Source: Adiantum capillus-veneris
Lineage: Eukaryota > Streptophyta > Polypodiopsida > Polypodiales > Pteridaceae
NCBI GenBank assembly: GCA_014529385.2
Contig: CM043944.1
Coordinates: 85,213,884 to 85,277,883 of the forward strand
Length of the DNA: 64,000 nt
Direction: 5' to 3'
Below, piece by piece: positions 53,164-64,000 of the stretch. The position numbers and the translations under genes were made by a program. The notes under the pieces are model-generated. The model saw only the letters and a list, made by a program, of their open reading frames with translations. It did not search any database and was not told the DNA's origin. The stretch's first letter is position 1; each line of letters begins with the position of its first letter.

Positions 53164-54876
53164 AACTTCCTTGCGTCTTTCCAAGCCAATAATCTTCCCA
53201 CAAATGTATGTTGTGGGGAATTGGCCATTCACCAATAGATGAATAGGTCATGTAAGTGTCCATCTCATTGTGTAGAATGAACATGTTTTTCCTTGTCTTT
53301 TGAAGCTTACATTGAGCTTTTAGTTGATAGTCATTCTCCTAAACATGACTGTATAATACACTCATGTTTCCTAAGGATTACCCACAATTATCCATTTAGT
53401 TTCTTCCTCCCCTGAGAACTTTCTATGTCCTCACATAAAACTTCATTTTCAAGTGTAACAACCTCTTGGACTTAACCTTTTACCTCTATTTTGGAAGGTC
53501 GAGCACAAACAACATATACAAAGTGCTACATAAAATCATATGTCCCACACCATATGGCTTCATTCAAGTTCAATTCTTTACAAATTCTTTTAAGGATCAT
53601 TAAGACTGGTATCTTAATCGCTTACTTAGAAGAATGGTAACATATAACTTTTTTTTTTGGTCATTTTATTCAATATAGGGTTTGGCTCGATGAGGATGAC
53701 AATCTTGAATGCCTCCAGTATCTAAGTGTTCACAAGCAAGGGACTAATTGGAGATTAACTCAAATAAGTTATTATCCAGGTGTCTCCTACATGTGAGCTT
53801 ACTTAGAGACTAAAGAGGCCATGCACAAAACACTTGATTAAAGTGTTTTCATATTCTTATGTAGCCATGCAAGACTACCTTTGAATTGTTGCCAACTCAT
53901 CTTTGGGTGTCTCAATAAGTGTTCCAACTCTAACGCCTCTACAGAGGGTCAAAGTTTATAGACCTTGTATTGCTTCCACTATCCACAATAGTCAATCACA
54001 ACTAACTTTATACATTATAGTATGCTAAAAAAAAAAAAAAGCTAAAATGGTCTATAGTAGGCAATCAAAAAGCCTTTTTTATCCATAATGGAAGATTTAT
54101 GGTCTCCTCTGCTTGCAAATCACTCACAATTGTGAGTATGGAAAAAAAAAGGACTTATGGTTATCCACCACCCTTGAAAATTTAAGGTCAAATCCTTTTA
54201 AACTATGGCCTCCAAGTTCTCGCAATTGTTGCTTGGATGGTAGGTGCTGCAAGACCTTACAAGGCTTATGCACCAACTGCCAAGCGACGGGCTTGCCTTT
54301 GCTATCCTACTACTCTTTGGAGGGCTCTTGAAGCTTCTCTCAAGGCCTACATGTACAATGTCAACCGTTAAGCGTCTCTATTATGCAACTCTATTGAGTT
54401 CTATAAATGCCTCTCCTAAAGGCTACAATGGTGAAAAGTATTGCTTTGATGACTTATACATATGTGCAGTTTTCTACGAGAGCCACAAATTGATGCAAAT
54501 TGGTTCTACTTATAACACTTGATGCCGCTAGCATTGCCGCTCTTGCAATACAGAAACAATCCTTAAAATTCTTAGTAATAATTTTTCTATACATTGTAAA
54601 AGCGTATAAGCAATATTTTTAGGCATACATCTATGTTATTACTATAGCTCCCATAATCCATATCGACTACGTTAAAAACTTTAAACTTTCCACATGCTTT
54701 GAGTCGTGTTCAGGCTTTTTGTGATGAATGCTTCTAATAGATGCAAATACGCCAATGCAATCAAAATCTGTTTTCTTCTCTCTAAAACCGTTCTTATAGC
54801 TTAACCAAATATTGATTAAAATTTGTAATGACAAGCAAGCTTATGTCTTTTCAAAATCTCAATCCTACATAAGAAG
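53164..54876. other. Non-coding stretch, no gene seen
   Basis: AT-rich, with a poly-A (14) at 54028-54041. No frame with recognisable homology. Confidence 0.4.
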
Positions 54877-55240
54877 TGTAAGGGCTATGAGGATGCACCA
54901 ATGTAGCATCCATGGTTGTATTGACATCATAGCATTAGATACTAGTAGAGATAACTCAATACATTGTAGAATGGGAGTGATTACAAGCTTCGGATAATGG
55001 CCTTATGTAGGCTCAAGGTGGAGGAATGGATTCAATGATTGGATGGATATCCACCACTTATGATAATGGCAAGGTTCATGTGAGCTACCACAAGAAGCAT
55101 GTGGCTATCAAGTGTGTAGCACTTGTTTATGGAATGAATAGCATGTGTAGGGGGATAGAGAGTTCCTTGGGGGAAAGTGTGATTATGCACATACTAGTGC
55201 ATGGTTGGATTTTAGAGATTGTTCTCACTATGAGTGTAAG
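54877..55240 (-). repeat. 3' LTR-like direct repeat of the candidate element
   Basis: About 364 bp. Shared landmarks with the other copy: GTAGC.TTTATGGTTG-like, GGATGGATATCCACCACT/GGATAGATATGCACCACT, GATAATGGCAAGG, CATGTGGCTATCAA and TTTATGGAATGA.TAGCATGTGTA. Confidence 0.8.
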
Positions 55241-56130
55241 CAAAAGGCTTACCCCAAGAGATGCCCTTGTAAGTTGAGCTTACAATAAGCATGGGTTCAC
55301 AAGAGTCTAGAATAGGTTGCATTGGTTAGTGTGATCGTAAAGATGAATCTAATGCATGAGGGTAGTGTAGGCCCCTTACCTCAAAACTATGTGGTTTAGG
55401 CAATGTCTAAACACTTTATAAATATGCATCATCACTTCCTATTTGGAATTTTTTTGGTGGCCTCATCTTCTATTCTTAATTTGCTTGCTTTTTGAAATCT
55501 AGAGGAATCGTGATGGTGCACACTTGGGTGTAGCTTTGGATTTGGTTTGATGCTTATACATTGTAGAGGCACAAAAGGGAAATAGAAGGGCTTTTCCATG
55601 TCATCGGGACAAGTAGTGTCTATCCCCTTTGTAGACATTTTGGTACAAGTGCTCATGGATGCAATGTGAGAGGTTTGATCACTCAAATTGTTGCATATGT
55701 TGCAATCATATCCAAAATTGATGTCATCACTGTAAACAAAAATAATTGGAGCCAAGAAATTTTTTAAGCTTTTGAATTGTATCTCAAATGCTATGAGACA
55801 TGTAGAGTTGAATACTTGATGTGGGAATCTACTATGGTGTAGTGTTGTGGAAAATGAAGCCTTAGTGCCTAGTAGCATCTCTAATCAAGTAAGCTATGGA
55901 GCCAAGGAGTCATGGATGGTCATGCGAACTCAGGCTTGGCCACCAAAAAGAGGGGTGTGAGGCTAAGAAAGTGTTAGAGTTATGTGGGAAGGAGGCCTTG
56001 CATAGGGCAAAGCCAAAAAAGATTCAAATGGGGTTGAACGCTCCTTTGGCATCCAACACTAATTAGGTGAGGGATGGTGGCGCAAGAGTGGAGGCCAGCA
56101 GACCCAAAAATCACTTACGAAGTAGAATTT

Positions 56131-56148
56131 GGGGGGGGGGGGGGGGGG
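56131..56148 (+). repeat. Poly-G run (18)
   Basis: G homopolymer, inside the candidate LARD element. Confidence 0.97.
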
Positions 56149-56357
56149 TGCAAATGGACGGGAGTCTTTGCATGCATGAAGATCTCGAGTTGACAAGTAA
56201 TGGAGAGCTTGTATGAGCTTGGCTGGGTGGTGGGCATTCAGGGAGACTCCAACAAGTGAGCAAAATGGGTGCCCCTTTAGATTCTAATAGGGATTTGGTC
56301 CCAGTACTACCAAGTTTTGGCTTTTTCAAGTGCATTGAAGAGGGCTCTTGGCTGTAA

Positions 56358-56433
56358 GGCCACACACACACACACATTCAAAGGGAATGCAAGTGCGTGT
56401 GTGTGTGCACACACACACACACACACACACACA
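56358..56433 (+). repeat. CA/GT-rich microsatellite cluster
   Basis: CA run 56358-56375, GT run near 56395-56407, and CA run 56408-56433. Confidence 0.92.
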
Positions 56434-56595
56434 CTTAATCAAGGTAATGAGTAAAATTTGATAAAGAAATCAAGCATAAATGATGAGGATTTAATCACGG
56501 GTTCGTTATTTGATTTTTGGGCTAAATGAGGCATGGATTCGTCCATTTAAAATCTTGTGAAATCCTATGTGCACACACATACATATCAGTTTTCA

Positions 56596-56725
56596 ATCAA
56601 TGTTGTCAAGCAAGGTAATTTGGATCAAAGAAAGTGGAAAATGCATGTAGCAATGTTGTCAATCAATGTTGTCAAGCAAGGTAATTTGGATAAAATAAAG
56701 TGGAAAATGCATGTAGCAATGCACA
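56596..56725 (+). repeat. ~65-bp tandem duplication
   Basis: ATCAATGTTGTCAAGCAAGG... GTGGAAAATGCATGTAGCAATG occurs twice with minor changes. Confidence 0.9.
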
Positions 56726-57000
56726 CACAATCAAGCAAGATGAAAAATGTAATGAAGTTACATGATTAGAACCACAAGAAGAAGAGGAAATTCAAGTGGT
56801 CTAGTGGGGGATTAATGCTCCTAATGCTCAATCTCCTTGAATGCCTTAGTAGTGGCCAAAGGTCTTGAGCCTTTGCACATATCCAATGACACACAACTCA
56901 TTTAAGTTGTATATATGCAAACTATTGATAATATTAATATACTAGGATCATAAGAAGGTAATTAGGAATTGCTAATCACACCCCATGCTCTGATACCACA

Positions 57001-57402
57001 TGTAAGGGATATGGAGGATACACCATTGTAGCATTTATGGTTGGGTTGACACCATAGCATTAGATAATAGGTAGATTAGAGAGAGCTCAATACACAATGT
57101 AGAAATGATAAGTTGCTTGATTGATTGTAGAATGGAGAGTGATTGCAAGCTTTAGATTATGGCCTTCAGTAAGCTCAAGGTAGAGGGATGGAATCAATGA
57201 GTGGATAGATATGCACCACTGATGATAATGGCAAGGGCCACATGAGCTATCACAAGTGGCATGTGGCTATCAACAAGTATGTACCATGTGTTTATGGAAT
57301 GAGTAGCATGTGTATGAGGCTATAGGGTTCCATAGGGAAAGTGTGACTATGCAGATAATGACGCATGCTTGGCTTATAGGGATTATTCTCGTTATATTGT
57401 AA
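57001..57402 (-). repeat. 5' LTR-like direct repeat with adjacent primer site
   Basis: About 402 bp, beginning two bases after the primer-site complement GCTCTGATACCA (56987-56998). Confidence 0.8.
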
Positions 57403-57655
57403 TGATGGATATTTTTCTAGGCCTGGACCATGGAGCAGACCCAGACAAGAATAACCAAGCAACGATAATACTCAAACCCCCAACCCAAGCCCACCAACAA
57501 GGAACTATGGCTGGAAAGTGCTACTAAAATACGCTACCAAGGGATGTGCAATGCAATCTCAGTGTCAGATTGTATAAATGACTATCCACAAACGAAGTGA
57601 TCACTTCACCATTAATCAAAACAGCGAGAGAGAAATACAATGTTGTCTTTATTTC

Positions 57656-57658
<3 letters not shown>

Positions 57659-57699
<41 letters not shown>
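57659..57699 (+). repeat. (GA)20 microsatellite
   Basis: Uninterrupted AG dinucleotides. Confidence 0.98.
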
Positions 57700-57700
<1 letters not shown>

Positions 57701-57865
57701 GAGAAGAGCACGAGACACAGTGTAAATTATTGTGCAATTTGAATATTGAAAATATTGTTTTTATAGCATTTTAACAAAACTTATCTTTTGTCTTCAAGAA
57801 CTTTTGTCGAGGCAGCTTCGTAGGCTCCAAGCTTTAAATAATTTTTGAATGACAGATGTCGATTG

Positions 57866-57957
57866 GCCTGTACCCTATAGGGTAGCGCACTTGCAGTTTG
57901 ACTTGCATACTATAGGGCAACGCGGCGATTTGGGCTTACACCCTATAGGGCAGCGCG
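57866..57957 (+). repeat. Three ~34-bp tandem units carrying CTATAGGG
   Basis: CCCTATAGGGTAGCGCA at 57873, an ACTATAGGGCAACGCGG unit at 57909, and CCCTATAGGGCAGCGCG at 57941. Each centres on a CCCTATAGGG palindrome followed by (T/C)A(G/A)CGC. Confidence 0.85.
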
Positions 57958-57975
57958 TTTACAATTGGCTTTCTT

Positions 57976-57978
<3 letters not shown>

Positions 57979-58030
<52 letters not shown>
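57979..58030 (+). repeat. (CT)26 microsatellite
   Basis: Uninterrupted TC dinucleotides. Confidence 0.98.
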
Positions 58031-58034
<4 letters not shown>

Positions 58035-59992
58035 TTGATTTGATACAAGAGAGCAACCCCTCATCTTGGCAACAACAAACAAGATTGCCATGGCATTAAA
58101 CGGTGTCCTTGCATCCGTCCCAATTGTAGAGAAATTCAATCTCTCTTTCTCTCTCTCTTCCCCCAAACCACAAAGAGGTTATTTCTCTCTCTATTCTCTC
58201 TTTGGACCTGTGCAGAGAGCCAAGCTCTCTCTTTAATTCTCACTATCGGCGGTCTCTTCCTCCCTATGGGAGAGCCCCCCTAGAGTGGGTTAAGTGAGTT
58301 TTTTTTCATTATTTCTCTTTTTTTTTTAATTCCCTGCAGAGAGCGAGCACCTTCATTCTCTCTCTTTTTGATTCATAGCGGGACAAAGCCCTCTCTCTCT
58401 CTCGTATTCCCTCCTTGCTGGCGATAGCCTACAGAGCAGCCTCTATCTCCTGGCTCGCAATAGCCTACAGAGGAGCCTCTATCTCCTGGCTCGGACACAA
58501 CAGAGATTCTCTCTCTCTCTTCTCACTGATTCGGCCCTCTCATGCAGGTTGCACCTTGTCGGCAGCCCTCGCTCTCTCTCGTTCATGACGGTCTCTCTCC
58601 TCATTTCTCTCGGCAGCCTCGCTTAGGGGTTCTCTCTCTCCCTCCCAGCTCTGGCCTACTACTCGCACCAGCATGGCTCTCCTCATGATCTCTCGCTTGC
58701 TCCTCCTCGGTGACAAAACGGTGCCCCTTCCCAATCGATCTCACGTGCAATGCCTACTCGCCACCCTTCGTAACCCTTGATAGTTTATCAACTAGTTTGC
58801 CTTTATTGTATATTTCTTGTCCGCTTTTCTCAAACTTTATGACCTCCTTTGTATATCGCTTCCTCTCCTCTCGCTTGAGTCGCCTCTACCCCTACGACGA
58901 CTAGTCCACCCCTCCCTATAGTAGCCCTTCGCCATTTGCTTTCATTCAAAACTCACCTCCCTTTAAAGATAGTTTCCTGTCCTTCAGAACAGCTATACAT
59001 CTCTGAGAAAAACTAGAGAAAAATCTCTCACCCTTCCCTTTTCCCCTTCCACTAATGGCCCATGGACAATTTTTTTATTTTTTCCCACCTGGTAACTCCT
59101 ACTCACTGTGCACATGATAAGAATTAAAAAAAATGATAGTGATGTGGAATTTACCACCTGGCATAGCTTGTGTTGATGGATCCAAAGCATCTCTTTCGAA
59201 GCTTTCGCCAAAAGCATTACAACCTCGCATCACAAATGAGATTTTAACATTAAAAGATGTATGGAAGTTAATATTTTCACATTATTATATTTAAAGATGG
59301 AGAGAGATGCATTTTGTGCATTGCGATGCTTGTGCTCATAAAAAAGAAAAAAACCATACGCATGATATATACGTATGGTGTGGAGTTGGCACCATTCTCC
59401 ACATTACAATAATACCGTAGGGAATGTGCCTTTCCCCCGCCACTTTTATCCCCTCCAGTGTTGAAGGGGGACTTATGATTCTCCTTTAGTGCTGGAGGGA
59501 TTTTCTTATTATAAAAATATTGTAGTTGCACAAAGAAGAACTTATTACCAATGTTTTATGAAGACATGTATCATTCGAGACTGCCATGATGCAGTAAATT
59601 GTCTTTGTTGGGCATCAATAATTTTTCGGACTCTCTTGCATAGTGCCTCAGTTCCTCCGTTCACGTCCACATTTGCTACCGTAACTCAATTTCCTCTCGC
59701 GTCTGACGGTTGAAGAATCACGCTCCTGCTCCTATTAACGTTTATTTGTTGCGCTCCAACTCTCTTTGTCTGGGCTTGAGGCTCTGATCAACTCTGGTTG
59801 CCTCTCGTGAATGTGCAAAAGACTAGAGTGTTTGTAGAAACCATGCTCTCTAGAACCTCACACTGTTGCTGCAAAGGATCCGTTGAGGCTGGCAATCTGA
59901 TACATGTGACAAGCCTTGATGAAACCTCTATCTCCTTTCCAAGCGATGTTCAGAGCTGCAATACGAGGGCCTCATGTTCAGAGCTGAGCTAC

Positions 59993-59994
<2 letters not shown>
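58031..59994. other. Pyrimidine-rich then AT-rich region, no gene supported
   Basis: 58140-58720 is strongly CT-rich on the plus strand, with many short CTCTCT blocks. A 34-bp tandem duplication (TAGCCTACAGAG(C/G)AGCCTC...TGGCTCG) lies at about 58427-58494. Short frames such as 58710-58904 have no recognisable family. Confidence 0.45.

Positions 59995-59995
<1 letters not shown>

Positions 59996-60051
<56 letters not shown>
59996..60051 (+). repeat. (CT)28 microsatellite
   Basis: Uninterrupted CT dinucleotides. Confidence 0.98.
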
Positions 60052-60053
<2 letters not shown>

Positions 60054-60422
60054 GGAGAGAGAACAAAGTTTACATACTAAAATGAGCTACTCATGTAAAG
60101 ACAATACACATATATGTCATTGGTACCACCACATGAACCAAGTATTAAAATGGACTATTAGTTTATATTAATATTTTACAATGCACATAATTACTACAAA
60201 CTATCATCATTTGACCTTTTTTTTAAAGGCAACAAAATTTCCATTGTTGTAGGTACTAGATACCCCTCCTAAAAGGTTAGGCATCAATAGTTGCTAAGTT
60301 CAAAAGCTTTTAAACATGATGCTCCATATGTGCGTCGTTATCATATAGCCTTCCATAACCAGCTACCCCCTTGAGTCGAAACCTCTTGTCCACTCTCCAT
60401 GGATGGGCTGGATTCCTCCATG

Positions 60423-60639
60423 CAGTGTTTACCAAAAACTTTTTTAGGAACCAGTGGAAAAAAGGAGAGCTTTGAAAATCTACCATTTTTAAAAGAAATT
60501 AAGCTGGTTTTTATTGGTTTTTACACTGAAATCCTCAAAATTTAGACAATTTTCTTCAAGGCGGCCCTCAAAACTAATTGGGAATTTTCAATTTTTGTCC
60601 TTTAAAAATACACTAAAGACCGGTTTTCTTTGAACACTG
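60423..60639. mobile_element. hAT MITE, 217 bp, with perfect 8-bp TSD
   Basis: Left end CAGTGTTTACCAAAAACT; the reverse complement of the right end is CAGTGTTCAAAGAAAACC. The 8-bp direct repeat CCTCCATG flanks it exactly (60415-60422 and 60640-60647). CAGTG ends plus an 8-bp duplication indicate hAT. Non-coding. It lies 130 bp beyond the 3' side of the MAP-kinase pseudogene. Confidence 0.88.
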
Positions 60640-60768
60640 CCTCCATGTTGGATGATCGCCGATAGAAGCCCTCAGTAATGGTCAAAATTATCAAATGTCT
60701 TAAGACTTATATATGACTGGTTCAACACGGACACAATCTGGGCACTAGCTATGACCAAGGATAGGGTC

Positions 60769-63444
<2,676 letters not shown>

Positions 63445-63511
<67 letters not shown>
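63445..63511 (+). repeat. (CT)33 microsatellite
   Basis: Uninterrupted CT dinucleotides, followed by a short ACACAC run. Confidence 0.98.
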
Positions 63512-63514
<3 letters not shown>

Positions 63515-64000
63515 CATACACACACACACATACACATGAGCACATGAAGGAGAAGGAGACAGAGATGGAGCAAGAGTACTTCTTAGCTTACGCTTCCCAC
63601 AATGAGGATTTTAGGTCAAAATAGACCTTTTATAAGAGTTTAACCCATTTACACATGGGCATCCATAGTAGTTGGTCAAAGTAAAATTAGTATCAAATGA
63701 GATATGTGTTGCGCCTCTCATCAGAGATCACCCAAGCACCTATAGGACCAACAAGCCCGGTCCCTTACTCAAAACAAGATGATATCCATGGATGTTAACT
63801 GGACTGGCATCCATTTTCCAAGGTCAGCACCAAGCGATGGGAAGCGTTGGGCAATCACCAAGCCTCCTATTCGCCCAGTATTGACTCCAATGTATGATTT
63901 GTAATTACATCACCACAAGGGTCTCCGTTGTCGTTTATCATGCTCGGCTGATGCGCCAAGGTCTTTATTGTTGCTTGTAGCGGCTTTAACACCAAGGTCA
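63512..64000. other. Window end, no gene seen
   Basis: No recognisable coding or repeat feature. Confidence 0.35.

Larger units (their letters stand above)
54877..57402 (-). mobile_element. Candidate non-autonomous LTR retrotransposon (LARD/TRIM-like)
   Basis: Two direct repeats start with TGTAAGGG(C/A)TATG(A/G)AGGAT, at 54877-55240 and 57001-57402, and align over their length with indels. Just inside the right repeat, GCTCTGATACCA (56987-56998) is the complement of the tRNA-Met primer site, so the element reads on the minus strand and the right repeat is the 5' LTR. The ~1.75-kb interior has no copia or gypsy domain; a 148-codon minus frame (55878-55432) is unrecognised. Outer LTR ends and TSD are unclear. 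An old, heavily deleted copia is an alternative. Confidence 0.65.

Noticed and set aside
55432-55878. 148-codon minus-strand frame in the candidate LARD
   Set aside because: No recognisable domain and no supporting context; left as unassigned interior.

Overview
This window looks like a repeat-dense intergenic stretch of a land-plant nuclear genome. The evidence is Ty1/copia elements primed from the initiator-Met tRNA site (TGGTATCAGAGC), a plant-type LINE with a DUF4283-like ORF1, hAT transposons and MITEs, tRNA-derived SINE-like units, a plant TDY-class MAP-kinase pseudogene, and extreme GA/CT microsatellite density. I cannot name the species. I see no intact host gene; nearly everything is mobile DNA or its debris. 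Layout: (1) 1-16.4 kb is a stack of nested insertions. An old plus-strand copia element (H) survives as three pieces (1-308, 5467-6129, 16258-16378). It is split first by a minus-strand copia element (A, 309-5466, TSD TATTT) and then by a 10.1-kb hAT element (6130-16257, TIRs plus 8-bp TSD CTCTAGTG). The hAT carries a dead transposase and, further in, a decayed copy of a gene resembling plant mitochondrial ribosomal protein mL53. (2) 16.45-27.16 kb is a second copy of the A family (B, minus strand). It is interrupted by a young, nearly intact plus-strand copia element (D, 20713-26362, TSD TCCTT, 187-bp LTRs with 4 differences) and by an 0.8-kb 3'-end remnant (E) of a D-related element. (3) 27.2-33.1 kb is non-coding with several short inverted-repeat elements: a 244-bp MITE with 20/20 TIRs, a related MITE, a 1.04-kb element with 17/17 TIRs, fold-backs and a SINE-like unit. 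(4) 33.2-36.5 kb is copia element C, a deletion derivative of the A/B family with a perfect TSD (CAAAT). (5) 36.7-40.3 kb holds one copy of an unclassified non-coding repeat family F (the other is inverted at 52.2-53.2 kb), a minisatellite, a SINE and a cluster of GATCGCGATC palindromes. (6) 40.3-45.0 kb is a degenerate LINE (ORF1, endonuclease, RT, zf-RVT). (7) 45-54.9 kb is mostly non-coding with microsatellites, tandem duplications and a fold-back. (8) 54.9-57.4 kb is a candidate non-autonomous LTR retrotransposon with no recognisable protein. (9) 57.4-64 kb has CT-rich repeats, a hAT MITE with a perfect 8-bp TSD, and a MAP-kinase pseudogene. A, B and C are one family in the same (minus) orientation. 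D and E form a second, related pair. The hAT and several MITEs share CAGGG/CAGTG-type ends, suggesting hAT-type mobilisation. The likely order of events is H, then A and the hAT inserted into H, and D and E inserted into B; B's place relative to H is less clear. No previously undescribed functional system is evident. The most informative observations are the insertion chronology, the gene fragment inside the hAT, the TRIM/LARD-like element, and the paired F copies that record a microsatellite expansion.
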